Counted from the first letter of the stretch, positions 8,674 to 17,981 are shown. The stretch: 64,000 nt of DNA from Candidatus Omnitrophota bacterium (GCA_020632575.1 JACKFH010000002.1:186001-250000), one strand, 5' to 3'. Notes: a model not told the origin generated them from the letters alone. Program-made: numbers and translations.

Positions 8674-9327
8674 TTACCTCGTAGGAACACCCACTTTGGG
8701 GCATTCTTTTTCAACTACGCAGATTCCACATTGAGGTTTCCGAGATCCGCACACCTCACGTCCATGCAGGATCATCCGATGACAGAACATCACCTGTTCC
8801 TTAGGCGGAATGAGTTCGCCGACCTCCTTTTCGACTTTGACCGGGTCTTGTTGATCGGTGAACCCCATTCGCCGTGAGAGCCGTCCGAAATGAGTGTCGA
8901 CCACAATCCCAGGCACTCCAAAACAATTTCCGAGAATCACATTGGCTGTCTTTCTCCCCACTCCGGCGAGCCCAGTCAGTTCCTCCATCGTATTCGGAAC
9001 CTCTCCACCATGATCCTCCACAAGGGAGGCGCAGCATGCCTGGATATTCTTGGCTTTGTTTCGAAAGAATCCGGTCGGGCGGATCGCTTCCTCCAATTCC
9101 TCCGAATCCGCTTGCATGAAATCCTTTGGAGCGTGGTATTTCTTGAACAGTTTTTGTGTCACTTCATTGACCCGCGCATCCGTGCATTGCGCGCTCAGGA
9201 TCGTCGCAATCAGGAGTTCGAAGGGATTGTCGAATGTCAGGGCGCATTCCGCGTCGGGGTATTCCTTCGCCAAGGCTTTGACAATGCGTTTGGCCCGCTT
9301 TTTCTTATCGGCGATCGATTCGGCCAT
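8674..9327 (-). CDS. nth: Endonuclease III, DNA glycosylase/AP lyase
   Basis: Base-excision-repair enzyme that removes oxidised pyrimidines and cuts the abasic site. It has 217 residues, the family norm. The helix-hairpin-helix 'LAGVGRKTANVILG' carries catalytic Lys126, and 'VVDTHFGRLSRR' carries catalytic Asp144. The C-terminal 4Fe-4S loop has Cys193, 200, 203 and 209 with the canonical 6-2-5 spacing. It is the last gene of a tightly spaced minus-strand operon, 6 bases after the beta-helix gene. Confidence 0.97.
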   Translation of the reverse strand: MAESIADKKKRAKRIVKALAKEYPDAECALTFDNPFELLIATILSAQCTDARVNEVTQKLFKKYHAPKDFMQADSEELEEAIRPTGFFRNKAKNIQACCASLVEDHGGEVPNTMEELTGLAGVGRKTANVILGNCFGVPGIVVDTHFGRLSRRMGFTDQQDPVKVEKEVGELIPPKEQVMFCHRMILHGREVCGSRKPQCGICVVEKECPKVGVPTR

Positions 9328-9333
9328 GGGTTG

Positions 9334-10509
9334 CTAAGCGCTCCTTAAATCGAGGGTTTCGGTCTCGAATCCACTAATACGATTATCCTCGAGGTGGAGG
9401 TCGACGACCTCCTCTCCGATCCGAACGCCGACTCCGGTTCCCGCATGCTTTTCTTGGAGAATATCGTTTGAGGATAGGAGGGTCCCCGCGGGGTTCCCTT
9501 GGAGATCGACTCCGAATTCTCCGGAGTCCACGATCACATTCTTCTCGATGGTGTTGTTCAATGGATCCCGACCTCCGGTCTCTTTTCGGAACAGAACGCC
9601 AACCTTCCCGGAATCTTGAATGCGGTTGTTGGCCACACGGTTTCGGTTGTCACGATGGCCGATCGAGACTCCGTAGTCGCGGTTTCCGACAATCTCGTTG
9701 TCCTCGGCGATTCCGTTCTTCACCCCCCAGCAAAAGAAGATGCCGATCCCGTTTTCGATCGATCGATTGTTCCGGATGACAGGACGTTGAGAGCCGGAGC
9801 CCGGGTGGAAACCAAGGTCGGCGTTTCCCTGCGAAAGGCAATCCTCGACTCGGACATCGTGGCAGATCTGCCAACTGATTCCATCGCCGTTGTAATCCAC
9901 CGTTTCGACCCCGCGAATGATCACCTTTTGGCAATCCTGCATGAAGATGCAGCCTCCGTAGTTGCCGTTGAAGTTTGGGTTGTTCTGACGGTTCCCCTCG
10001 ATCCGCAAGTTTTCGATCTCGACGTTTTGAATCTCCTCGCCGCTGATTAATGGGAAAAGAACCTTTGCGATCGCCTCGTGGTCGGCCCAGAAATTCTCGC
10101 CAAGCGGTTGGTCCAGGAGGAATCGGCTTCCATCGCGACCGATCAAAGTTCTCTTTACGATGGACTGACCGTTGTGGTGGGGAGCGTTCGCAAAGAGTGC
10201 GATTCCCATCCCTTCCTCAAATCCATCGGGATTCGAAAGCGTGATCGAGGATTCATACCAGTCGGAATCGATCGCGAGCGGCGATTCGAGGTAATCGTTT
10301 TTTTTGAATCGAGTCTCCGGTCCCGATCCCCTAACCGAAACTCCGGACCGTAGCTTGAGCGCGTTGTTGAAAACAAAATCCCCGGGAAGAATTTCGAGAG
10401 TCCCTCCCCCCGCCGCGGCCAAGTAGTCTATTCCCGCCTGCAAGGCAGAAACTGTCGATCCCTCGAAATCGCCGCCCGGTCCAACTGTCAGTGTCGGTTT
10501 GGTTTTCAC
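9334..10509 (-). CDS. Right-handed parallel beta-helix (PbH1-repeat) protein
   Basis: About 391 residues. The start region ('AGIDYLAAAGGGTLEILPGDF') is the classic opening of pectate-lyase-3/polygalacturonase-like beta-helices. It is followed by many 'N-x-I/V ... D/N-N' rungs such as 'NRSIENGIGIFF', 'EDNEIVGNRDYGVSIG' and 'ANNRIQDSGKVGVLF'. No signal peptide is visible, so it may act inside the cell or the start may be wrong. GTG at 10509 is favoured over GTG at 10515 because AAGGGG then has correct spacing. Such proteins bind or cleave polysaccharides, or act as structural spikes; no catalytic set can be assigned. It lies between a C39-like gene and nth in one operon. Confidence 0.8.
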   Translation of the reverse strand: MKTKPTLTVGPGGDFEGSTVSALQAGIDYLAAAGGGTLEILPGDFVFNNALKLRSGVSVRGSGPETRFKKNDYLESPLAIDSDWYESSITLSNPDGFEEGMGIALFANAPHHNGQSIVKRTLIGRDGSRFLLDQPLGENFWADHEAIAKVLFPLISGEEIQNVEIENLRIEGNRQNNPNFNGNYGGCIFMQDCQKVIIRGVETVDYNGDGISWQICHDVRVEDCLSQGNADLGFHPGSGSQRPVIRNNRSIENGIGIFFCWGVKNGIAEDNEIVGNRDYGVSIGHRDNRNRVANNRIQDSGKVGVLFRKETGGRDPLNNTIEKNVIVDSGEFGVDLQGNPAGTLLSSNDILQEKHAGTGVGVRIGEEVVDLHLEDNRISGFETETLDLRSA

Positions 10510-10580
10510 TCGCACCCCTTCGATTCTTTGCCACTAAGGCGTTCTCTCATTTGAGTCGATTCATTGTCCGGATACGATTT

Positions 10581-11576
10581 TCAGTCGGTCTTGCCCGCGA
10601 TGACATAGGCGAGTCCGCCATGACCGAACCAGGCTTTGGAAAAATCCTTCGGACTCCATTTCAGGAAGGCGCCTTTGTCCGAGGGGAGATTCGGGTCATG
10701 GGTCACCGCCCGGCCCTCCTCATCGATGCCCAAGAGCACGAGCAAATGCCCTTTAGTGGAGGTGTAAGGAGGGTTTTCCAACTCGTTCTTTCGGAATGCG
10801 ATCGAGCAGACCAACGGGATCCCTCTTTTGAGATACTGGACCGCCCTCTTCCAGTTGCCGACATACTCGACCCAACCCAGGGCCCTCTTCTGGAAGGCGG
10901 CGTGAATCGCGCGCGGCCAAACCCCATAGAGGTTGTGAACTGGATCGTACGCCAGTTCCGCCATCTCCTGGGGGGAGGCCTCGATCCCATATCCCCGCAG
11001 CACCATGGCCAATGAGGTCGGAGAACAGAGTCGTTCTCCTTTTTCCTCATCCCCGTCGTGCTGGCAGAGATGGGGGACCGACTCGATGAGTGGCGTCTCC
11101 TCGGGGATTTCGTTCAGGCATGAGAGTTCGAAAACTCGGCTGTTCCTTGATGTGAAATACACGCCGCGGACCATGGGCGGATGGATCTCCCGGTTTTCGG
11201 AGACCATCCTCAAGTCGATCTGGAAATGGGAGCAGGGACTCCTGGTGGTAACCTGGTCCACATCCCAAACCCACATCCGATCCAAACCGGGATTCTTTTT
11301 GTTCTCGGTTTCCGGTCCAAGCCAGTCGGACCAGCCGAATTGTTGGCCCCGGACTCGGAATAGGACGGTCGCCATGGTGTCTCCTGGTTGGTGAATGTTC
11401 CAGGAAACTGTCGCATGATCGAATCCGGAGGGGATCTCGATTGGGTGTGTTTCGAGGCGCCCCTCGCTCGCACCCTCTCGGAGGGTCAGTCCCGAAGGTC
11501 CCAAAACGAGATTCTTCACCTCATGGTTCCGCGAGAGCAAATCCTGTGGACGCAGTTGAAAAAGGGTTGAGGTCAT
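10581..11576 (-). CDS. C39-like cysteine peptidase-domain protein
   Basis: 331 residues. Residues 1-160 form a beta-rich, unassigned domain. From about 165 a papain-like C39_2 domain follows: Cys in 'LCSPTSLAMVLRGYG', His in 'STKGHLLVLLGID', Asp/Asn in 'THDPN'. All three catalytic positions are present. No transporter or signal peptide is attached, so it is not a bacteriocin exporter. Similar proteins of many bacteria are predicted amidases or peptidases acting on envelope peptides. It starts 12 bases after the phosphodiesterase gene and precedes the beta-helix gene. Confidence 0.75.
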   Translation of the reverse strand: MTSTLFQLRPQDLLSRNHEVKNLVLGPSGLTLREGASEGRLETHPIEIPSGFDHATVSWNIHQPGDTMATVLFRVRGQQFGWSDWLGPETENKKNPGLDRMWVWDVDQVTTRSPCSHFQIDLRMVSENREIHPPMVRGVYFTSRNSRVFELSCLNEIPEETPLIESVPHLCQHDGDEEKGERLCSPTSLAMVLRGYGIEASPQEMAELAYDPVHNLYGVWPRAIHAAFQKRALGWVEYVGNWKRAVQYLKRGIPLVCSIAFRKNELENPPYTSTKGHLLVLLGIDEEGRAVTHDPNLPSDKGAFLKWSPKDFSKAWFGHGGLAYVIAGKTD

Positions 11577-11588
11577 AGGGCGTCGAAT

Positions 11589-12077
11589 TTAGCCGAGGTC
11601 ATGAATCGAAATCTTGATTTCATCGTCCAATTCCAGGATGGCGTAAGTCTGACGGTCAGATGAGAGTGTGTCCGTGGGAGACCCAGGGTTGAGCAATTTG
11701 AACCCATCGATTTCGTGCATGCCCGCCTGGTGGGAATGACCGAATATCACAAGGTCGGGGGGGGTGTCTTTCCACGATCGCACGACTCTCTTGGCGACTC
11801 CTTTCGGAGGACCGAATCCGTGGGTGATTCCAATCTTGAATCCTCCGACATCGATAACCTGCCTTTCGGGGATTTCCTCCGATTCCGGGAACTCGTCCCG
11901 GTTTCCGATCACCGCGGTTAAATTGTACCGAGACGCCAATTCCCGATACACGGAATAGGCATGGAAATCTCCAGCGTGGATCACTCGATCGCATTCATCG
12001 AGCTTCTTCAGAAGTTTGGGGGGCAACTGAGCGGCGAAAATGGGTACGTGTGTGTCGGAGATGACACCAATCTTCAT
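11589..12077 (-). CDS. Metallophosphoesterase, MJ0936/YfcE family
   Basis: 162 residues. All calcineurin-like motifs are present: 'ISDTHVP' (D-x-H), 'HAGDFH' (G-D), 'IGNRDEF' (G-N), 'THGFGPP' and 'FGHSHQAG' (G-H-x-H). Members are two-metal phosphodiesterases whose natural substrate is often unknown. It is a cytoplasmic enzyme, second in the operon, 18 bases downstream of the zinc-ribbon gene. An ordinary family member with no missing metal ligand. Confidence 0.92.
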   Translation of the reverse strand: MKIGVISDTHVPIFAAQLPPKLLKKLDECDRVIHAGDFHAYSVYRELASRYNLTAVIGNRDEFPESEEIPERQVIDVGGFKIGITHGFGPPKGVAKRVVRSWKDTPPDLVIFGHSHQAGMHEIDGFKLLNPGSPTDTLSSDRQTYAILELDDEIKISIHDLG

Positions 12078-12095
12078 GACCTCGGACCTTTCGGG

Positions 12096-12323
12096 TCAGT
12101 TTGCGCAGGGGCAGGTGGAGGTTCCACACGCCCCAATTTCAGGACACTCTGTCCCGCATGAGCCGTTTGACTGAGCAACCTTCGCGGAAAAAGAGCTGAA
12201 CAACTTCTCGACCCCATTGCTTCCACACTCCGGGCAAACAGCCTCTTCGGCATCTTGGCTGACTCCGACCAGAATTTCAAACCGGGTCGAACACTTTGCG
12301 CAACTGTATTCCATCAGCGGCAT
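12096..12323 (-). CDS. FmdB-type zinc-ribbon protein
   Basis: 75 residues starting 'MPLMEYSCAKCSTRFE', the signature of FmdB/putative regulatory zinc-ribbon proteins. The metal site is C-x2-C with 'CPECGS'. The C-terminus is unusually Cys-rich ('CGTECPEIGACGTSTCPCAN'), adding about five more cysteines that could bind a second metal or cluster. I chose 12323 because TAGGAG precedes it at normal spacing; a longer frame to 12473 has no support. First gene of the minus-strand operon ending in nth. Function is not established for this family. Confidence 0.85.
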   Translation of the reverse strand: MPLMEYSCAKCSTRFEILVGVSQDAEEAVCPECGSNGVEKLFSSFSAKVAQSNGSCGTECPEIGACGTSTCPCAN

Positions 12324-12512
12324 CGAACGCACACTCCTAGTTTCATGGAGATGAAGTTTCGTTGATTTTGACCGAAGGATACTGATTTGATAAGTCGGGA
12401 TGTGGCCCGACTCCCTTTTCATTGCGCAAAGCGCTCCGTATGATCCCCTTCCAAATTCTTGATTCCGAACCAAGATCCCAGAGTTGCTTTGATTATACCC
12501 AAGGAGAATTTT

Positions 12513-13295
12513 GTGACTGTTCCGAAATTGCTTGAAAACAAAACCGCCCTAGTCTTGGGCGTCGCCAATAAACGCAGCATCGCTTGGGCCATCGCCAACC
12601 GATTTCATGAAGCCGGAGCGCGCCTGGCAATCACCTATCAGGACGAGCGCTTGCGGGACAAGGTGGAACCGCTAGTCGAAGGAATTTCGGATTGCCTCCT
12701 CATTCAATGCGATCTGACAAAGCCGGAGGAGATCGAAGAGACTTTCGCAAAAATCGACTCCGAATTCGATGGTTTGGACATCCTCGTTCACAGTGTGGCT
12801 TTCGCGCTCAAGGATGAGCTCGAGGGACGATTCTCCGACACCAGCCCCGAAGGATTCCAGGTTGCGCACAATGTCAGTTCTTACACTTTGACCTCCACCG
12901 CCAGAGCGGCTCGACCGCTGATGGAGAAGAAAGGGGGCGGGAGCATATTGGCCATGACCTACTACGGTTCCACTCGAGTCATCCCCCATTACAACGTGAT
13001 GGGGGTAGCGAAAGCTTCGCTCGAGGCCAGTATCCGCTACCTCGCCTCCGACTTTGGAGAGTTCAACATTCGGGTCAATGGGCTTTCGCCGGGGCCACTC
13101 AACACCCTGGCCGCTCGGGGCATCACCGGCTTCCCAAAAATGCTAAAATATGTCGCCGAACATTCGCCCCTTCGGAAGAACACCGAGCTCGATGAGGTGG
13201 CCGACACCGCGATGTTCATGGCCAGCGATCTCGCTCGCGGGATCACAGGAGAGATCATCCACATCGATGGCGGCTACCACATCGTGGGGATGTAG
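12513..13295 (+). CDS. fabI: Enoyl-[acyl-carrier-protein] reductase (NADH)
   Basis: Last reduction step of each fatty-acid elongation cycle. 260 residues from a GTG at 12513, which has AAGGAG 7 bases upstream; the ATG at 12459 would add 18 residues without a ribosome site. The N-terminal 'LGVANKRSIAWAIA' is the divergent FabI NAD-binding motif. The catalytic set is Tyr150, Tyr160 and Lys167 in 'YYGSTRVIPHYNVMGVAK', matching Tyr146/Tyr156/Lys163 of E. coli FabI. Downstream is a hairpin repeat, then the envelope-glycan block. Confidence 0.97.
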   Translation: MTVPKLLENKTALVLGVANKRSIAWAIANRFHEAGARLAITYQDERLRDKVEPLVEGISDCLLIQCDLTKPEEIEETFAKIDSEFDGLDILVHSVAFALKDELEGRFSDTSPEGFQVAHNVSSYTLTSTARAARPLMEKKGGGSILAMTYYGSTRVIPHYNVMGVAKASLEASIRYLASDFGEFNIRVNGLSPGPLNTLAARGITGFPKMLKYVAEHSPLRKNTELDEVADTAMFMASDLARGITGEIIHIDGGYHIVGM

Positions 13296-13329
13296 AAGGC
13301 TCAATTAATTTAAGGAACTCTGTTTGTGC

Positions 13330-13391
13330 TGTGGGAGGGGCATCCCGCCCCGATTTACCGGGCCCTTCGCGGCAAGGATGCCGCTCCCACA
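13330..13391. repeat. Long imperfect inverted repeat (hairpin element)
   Basis: Two 16-base arms, TGTGGGAGGGGCATCC and GGATGCCGCTCCCACA, pair with one mismatch around a 30-base GC-rich centre that itself contains GGGC/GCCC pairs. It lies between fabI and the next gene and resembles REP-type repeats. It may also terminate or stabilise the fabI transcript. Confidence 0.75.
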
Positions 13392-13442
13392 TCGCACTGA
13401 GGCAATAGCGGTTATCGAATGTTTCTGTTGGGGTGATGAAGG

Positions 13443-14951
13443 ATGGAAAAACCGGACAACCAATTCGAGCAAAACGTTGAGCGGGTGGAGTGGCTGCTGC
13501 TCATTGTGGCCACAGTGTTCCTTCTCCTGAACACTTTCACCACCACCCGGATCGACAATGACAAATCCCGCATGGCCACTGTCGACAGCTTGGTGAAACG
13601 CGGCACCTGGGTGATCGAGGAGAGCCGCTTTCACAAAACGGACACGCCGGTCGGCACGATCATCGACAAAGTTCAGATCGATGGCCATTTTTATTCGTCG
13701 AAGCCCCCGGTCTTTCCCTTCCTGATGGCGGGCGAGTATTGGGTCCTTCACAAATTCGGGTTGGATTTTGAAGATGACGATCAACTTCGATTCTTGGTCT
13801 GGATCCTGACATTCACTTTCACCGGAATCCCGTTCCTGCTGATCGGCCTGTTATTCAAGATTTCCGCACGGTGGTTCATTGAGGACCCGCTGATCCGATT
13901 GGTCGGGTTGTTCACCATCCTCTGGGGCAATGAGCTGATGGGATTCGCCCAGACAGTCAATAACCATGTTCCCGCGGCTTTCCTCTTTTTCGCCGCCATG
14001 GTGGGCGGTCTCGGTCTGGTCCATGGAAAATTGCAGCCAAAACCGATCCATTTCATTTGGACAGGTCTCGCGGCGGGACTCCTTCCCACTGTGGACATCC
14101 CGGCTTGCTTCTTCTGCGTTCCGCTCTGGATTTATCTTGTCCGAGCCTTCCCGACAAAAACTCTGATCTGGTTCACCCTCGGGGCGGCGCCTCCTCTCGT
14201 TCTTCATTTCATCCTCAATTACAAGATCAGCGGGGGACTGCTTCCGTTCTACCTGAACGATGAGTACTACCAGTGGCAGGGTTCCTATTGGGACCGAAAA
14301 ATGGCGATGGACGCAGCCGGCGAGTACGAGACCCGGCATGTCAATTTCTTCCATTCGACTGTTGGACGGAAAGGGTTGTTTTCACTCTACCCCGTCCTCA
14401 TTTTTTCGGCGGTCTATGTTCTCTGGTGTCTGAGCCGCACCAGACCTCGCCTAGACCGTGTGATTGGAATCCTCTACCTGGCGGTGATTCCGGCGCTTGG
14501 GTATGTCGCCTGGGCTTACAACCAGGACATCCGCGTTTCGCACCACATTTCCCTCGTCTATTACATGCTCTTCGCCTTCATCCCGTTTTTCGTGGCGGCC
14601 TATCTGCTCACGAGTTTAAAAAAGGAGGTGGGAGGTCGTCCCCCCGCTCTCGCTCTAGAGGGGGTCACGATGGGCGCGCTCACCCTCATGTGGCTCATCT
14701 TCTATTGCCTGATGCGGGACAATTATGGGGGGTCCGCCACGGGATACCGGTGGTTCATGTTCTTTGTTCCTTCTTTTCAATTCTTTGGCGTTCTCGCTTT
14801 GGCCCATTTCAAAAGCAGAGGGGCGTGGCTGATCGCCTGCATTCTGATTGGACTCTCTTTCTATGCGAGTTGGCAGGCGACTGTCCAACCCTGGAGCATG
14901 AACTATGACTGGCCCACCCGATTCCTTGGCGGGTGGATCACCCGGTTCTAG
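13443..14951 (+). CDS. Polytopic membrane protein, GT-C-like
   Basis: 502 residues, about eleven hydrophobic segments. After the first segment a periplasmic loop contains 'TRIDNDKSRMATVDSLVKRG' and 'YSSKPPVFPFLM', the layout of PMT/ArnT-like transferases (acid pair, then Lys-Pro-Pro). This family match is by pattern only. Its stop is 2 bases from the start of the flippase-like gene, so the two are translationally coupled. It heads a run of envelope-carbohydrate genes. Confidence 0.7.
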   Translation: MEKPDNQFEQNVERVEWLLLIVATVFLLLNTFTTTRIDNDKSRMATVDSLVKRGTWVIEESRFHKTDTPVGTIIDKVQIDGHFYSSKPPVFPFLMAGEYWVLHKFGLDFEDDDQLRFLVWILTFTFTGIPFLLIGLLFKISARWFIEDPLIRLVGLFTILWGNELMGFAQTVNNHVPAAFLFFAAMVGGLGLVHGKLQPKPIHFIWTGLAAGLLPTVDIPACFFCVPLWIYLVRAFPTKTLIWFTLGAAPPLVLHFILNYKISGGLLPFYLNDEYYQWQGSYWDRKMAMDAAGEYETRHVNFFHSTVGRKGLFSLYPVLIFSAVYVLWCLSRTRPRLDRVIGILYLAVIPALGYVAWAYNQDIRVSHHISLVYYMLFAFIPFFVAAYLLTSLKKEVGGRPPALALEGVTMGALTLMWLIFYCLMRDNYGGSATGYRWFMFFVPSFQFFGVLALAHFKSRGAWLIACILIGLSFYASWQATVQPWSMNYDWPTRFLGGWITRF

Positions 14952-14953
14952 GC

Positions 14954-15964
14954 ATGAAAGGCTGGAAATTCTGGCTCGGGATGATCGTGGGGATCGGGGC
15001 GCTCGTCCTCTTCGCCCGGGACCTGGAATGGGGGCCCTTTCTCAATGCGTGGGAAGATCTCTCGCTCGGGTGGTATGGCCTCGGCATCTTCTTCTTCTGC
15101 TTCAGTTTCTTCCTCCGCTGCCCGCGATGGAAACTCCTGGTCAGCGATTTGGGTTCGGTTTCGTTTTCGCTCTTGGCGCGGGCTTTTTTCGTGGGGATGT
15201 TGATCAACCGGATTCTACCCGCTCGACTGGGCGAGGTGGCCCGATGCGTGGTCCTTAAACGACGCGCCGGGCTTTCGTTGGTTGGGCTCTTGACCACGGT
15301 GGCGGTGGAGAAATCCTTCGATGGCCTCGCCTTGTTGACCGTCACCGCCCTCGCCCTCGCCCTGCTCCCGGCCGGGGAGCTGCCCGCCGATCTTCAACCC
15401 CTTTTCGAGGAGCACCGCGCAAAAATTCTGACCGGCGCCATTGGCGTTCCGCTTGCTCTCCTCGCATGCGCCTGGATGACTCCGATCCTCCTCGCCTTTT
15501 GGGAAAAACGTCGGCCCACCGGCGCCGAGGTGGGATGGATGGGGCGGTTCGTGCGATCGGGCATCGCCGGTCTCGCGACCCTGCGTCGCGGAAGCCAGAC
15601 TCTGGTCGTGGTCTTTTGGACAGGAGTTGTCTGGCTGACCTTGGTTTTGTCGGCCTATTGCGCTCTTCGGGCGTTCGGGTTCGAGTTGCCCCTGTCGGCG
15701 GGGGTGGTTCTCTGCGCGGCGATTGGGATTTCGGTGACCATCCCCCAAGCCCCCAGTTATGTGGGCGTCTATCAACTGGCCGTGCAGGGTATCATGGTCT
15801 CCATTTACCAGATCCCCTTGCAGGAGGCAAAAGCCTTCGCCATCGGCATCTGGGCGCTCCAGATCATCCCGGTGGGAATCATCGGGTTCGCCTGTCTAAG
15901 AAGCCTGGGGACTTCGCTCGATCAAGCCACCCATGTCGAGAAAGAACTCGAGGCGTCCGAATAG
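14954..15964 (+). CDS. Lysylphosphatidylglycerol-synthase TM / flippase-like membrane protein (UPF0104)
   Basis: 336 residues and about eight membrane segments. 'LINRILPARLGEVARCVVLKR' (long loop) and 'TTVAVEKSFDGLALL' are hallmark motifs of the LPG_synthase_TM family, and 'SVTIPQAPSYVGVYQLAVQG' is the second. It lacks the MprF catalytic domain, so it probably flips or handles a lipid or lipid-linked sugar rather than making lysyl-PG. Coupled to the upstream GT-C-like gene (2-base gap) and 58 bases before the capsule-type glycosyltransferase. Confidence 0.88.
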   Translation: MKGWKFWLGMIVGIGALVLFARDLEWGPFLNAWEDLSLGWYGLGIFFFCFSFFLRCPRWKLLVSDLGSVSFSLLARAFFVGMLINRILPARLGEVARCVVLKRRAGLSLVGLLTTVAVEKSFDGLALLTVTALALALLPAGELPADLQPLFEEHRAKILTGAIGVPLALLACAWMTPILLAFWEKRRPTGAEVGWMGRFVRSGIAGLATLRRGSQTLVVVFWTGVVWLTLVLSAYCALRAFGFELPLSAGVVLCAAIGISVTIPQAPSYVGVYQLAVQGIMVSIYQIPLQEAKAFAIGIWALQIIPVGIIGFACLRSLGTSLDQATHVEKELEASE

Positions 15965-16022
15965 TCCCCTTTCATTCCATTCGCTTCCGGTCCGTGCTTC
16001 AATCCGGTTGAGCCAATTAGTC

Positions 16023-17876
16023 ATGTCCGACCGAATCCTTCAATTCCTTTTCGATCCCGACCTATCCGAAGAGCTCGAACCTCCCGGGCGGACTGTCATC
16101 TGTTTTCAACAGGCCAGCGATCAAGATCTGGGTGGCGAGTCTCTCAAATCGTTTTGTGGAGACTCCTATGCCGATCTCGGACGTGAGATCGGTCTCTGGT
16201 GGTTCCGGCTCTTTTCCACCGAGGGCGGGGAAGCGAGGACTCTTCACCATCTCTTCGAAAGGGAGGGTGTCAGCGCTCTCTGGTTCACGCGGAATCTGTT
16301 CCTCTACGAGGATTTTGGAGTTCTTCCCCGTCTGCTGGTCACAATCCGAGCGCTCGAATTGTTCGAAAAGGGGGAGTTCGAGAAGGTTCGCGTGGTGGGA
16401 GGACCCTCCTGTCTTGAAAAAGTCTTTCAGGTGGCCGGGATTCCTTGCGAATGGATGCCCCCCAAGAGGTCCGAAACAACCAGTCATTCTCTGATCGATC
16501 GATTGAAGCGGAACTTTCGGGGACTGAACCGTCGGTTCCTTCAAAGCCACAAACTCCGTCGCAAGCATTCCGAGAACCATCGCCCCGGGCAGACCGACAC
16601 CCTCCTTTACTCCGTCATCCAGGGGGAGTGGACCCCCGGCGGCGGCCATCGCTACCTTGAGGAGACCGTCCAAGAATTGTTGGAACTCGGTGAGGCGAAT
16701 TCCGCTCGGCCCTTCGTTTATGGCGTCCCGAGTGTGTTGGATGATGAATCCGATTGGCGAGAGTTCCTCGAGTATTCCCTCGACTCCAAAGGCGGGGTCT
16801 ATCCAATGAGTTACGCAACCCTATCCGAGTTCCGGGAGATCCGTTCCTGGGTGTCGCAAAGAATGGCTGCTCTCCGCGAGTGGCTCCAAAAAGCGCCGGG
16901 CGGGTGGGCGCGGTTCCGCGATTGGGATTTGCTTCCGCTAATCAATGGTGAAATCGCCGATTTGGGCTCCCAGCTCGAGCGGGGACTCCTCATGCATTTG
17001 GCCAGCCGGAAAGCTTTCAGCGAGATTCGGCCGAAAGGGTTTTTGCTCAAGGATGAGGTCTATCCCCATGGTCGAATCCTGATCGCCGCCGCTCGGGCCT
17101 CTGGAGTGCGAACGTTTTCCCTGCAACATGGCTCCATCTACCCGACTCATTGGTGTTACCTGATGGATCCCGAGGCGAAGGGTCTGGCGCGGCCTCCGCT
17201 CCCCGATGTGTTCGGGGTGTATGGCTCCGCCATCGCCGACCTGCTCGCCGACCGAAACGGTTTTCCACGCGAGATCCTGAGAGTGGTGGGGGCTCGCCGT
17301 TTCCAGGAACTCGACCGGATACGCCCCTCCCAAGAGTTTGTCGACCTCAAGGCCGAGGCGAAACCTCTGGTCCTCGTGGCTGGCCAACTCCACCAGGACA
17401 TGCCGAAAGTGTATTCCTGGCTCTTCACACTGGCTGAACAGAATCCCAATTTGAACTTTGTCTTCAAACCGCACCCTCGCGACAAGGAGGGGATCGATTC
17501 GATCCAGTCCAGATGCACCCGTCTGGGCAATGCTCGGATGTTTGTCGGCCCGATTGGTGATATCCTCCCGACAGTCGACTTGGTGGTTTCGTGCCATTCG
17601 ACCGTGCTCCTGGAGGCGGTCTGGCTCGGAATCGGGGGGATCTCGGTTCTCGTCTCGGGGGAGCCCGCCGCCGATTGGCAGGAAAGATCCGGATTGCTTA
17701 AGATTGCCCGTTCGCAAGAGGAACTCACGGCCGCTTTCGAGGCCCTTTCCAAAGGCGAACTCTTTTCTCACGAGGCGCGAGAGACCTCGAAGACTTATCT
17801 GGAGGAGTATCTGGGCTACTCAAAGGTTGGAGATCCCGGGACACTCAAGGGAATTCTCCAGCCCGCTGCGCCGTGA
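16023..17876 (+). CDS. Surface-carbohydrate glycosyltransferase-like protein (GT-B, capsule type)
   Basis: 617 residues, soluble. The C-terminal half looks like capsular/polysialic or CDP-glycerol-type transferases. It contains 'FSLQHGSIYPTHW', a His-Gly motif; 'FVFKPHPRDKEG', the HP motif that contacts the donor phosphate; and 'VVSCHSTVLLEAVWLGI', the Ser/Glu donor loop. The N-terminal half is divergent. ATG at 16023 begins a natural N-terminus; upstream in-frame residues are basic and unlikely. The last codons and stop lie inside a 29-base repeat that recurs just downstream. Probably builds a cell-surface glycan with its membrane-protein neighbours. Confidence 0.75.
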   Translation: MSDRILQFLFDPDLSEELEPPGRTVICFQQASDQDLGGESLKSFCGDSYADLGREIGLWWFRLFSTEGGEARTLHHLFEREGVSALWFTRNLFLYEDFGVLPRLLVTIRALELFEKGEFEKVRVVGGPSCLEKVFQVAGIPCEWMPPKRSETTSHSLIDRLKRNFRGLNRRFLQSHKLRRKHSENHRPGQTDTLLYSVIQGEWTPGGGHRYLEETVQELLELGEANSARPFVYGVPSVLDDESDWREFLEYSLDSKGGVYPMSYATLSEFREIRSWVSQRMAALREWLQKAPGGWARFRDWDLLPLINGEIADLGSQLERGLLMHLASRKAFSEIRPKGFLLKDEVYPHGRILIAAARASGVRTFSLQHGSIYPTHWCYLMDPEAKGLARPPLPDVFGVYGSAIADLLADRNGFPREILRVVGARRFQELDRIRPSQEFVDLKAEAKPLVLVAGQLHQDMPKVYSWLFTLAEQNPNLNFVFKPHPRDKEGIDSIQSRCTRLGNARMFVGPIGDILPTVDLVVSCHSTVLLEAVWLGIGGISVLVSGEPAADWQERSGLLKIARSQEELTAAFEALSKGELFSHEARETSKTYLEEYLGYSKVGDPGTLKGILQPAAP

Positions 17877-17934
17877 ATCCTTTCTCGGTGCAACGAATCA
17901 AACACCTGCGCCGTGAATCCTTTCTCGGCGCAAC
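17866..17934. repeat. 29-bp direct repeat, two copies 40 bp apart
   Basis: Copies at 17866-17894 and 17906-17934 differ at one base (GGTG versus GGCG). The first copy spans the stop codon of the glycosyltransferase gene. The repeat is next to two strong hairpins and appears to be part of one intergenic repeat cluster. Confidence 0.85.
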
Positions 17935-17940
17935 TCCCGG

Positions 17941-17981
17941 AGGAATCCCTTCCTCCCTGGGAGAGGCAGGAAGGGATTCCT
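17941..17981. repeat. 14-bp perfect inverted repeat
   Basis: AGGAATCCCTTCCT and its exact complement flank a 13-base loop. Very stable hairpin directly after the direct repeats; no T-run follows, so it is not a typical terminator. Confidence 0.85.

Noticed and set aside
13305..13784. Minus-strand frame over the start of the membrane protein gene
   Set aside because: Antisense to a strong coding frame and runs through the hairpin repeat.
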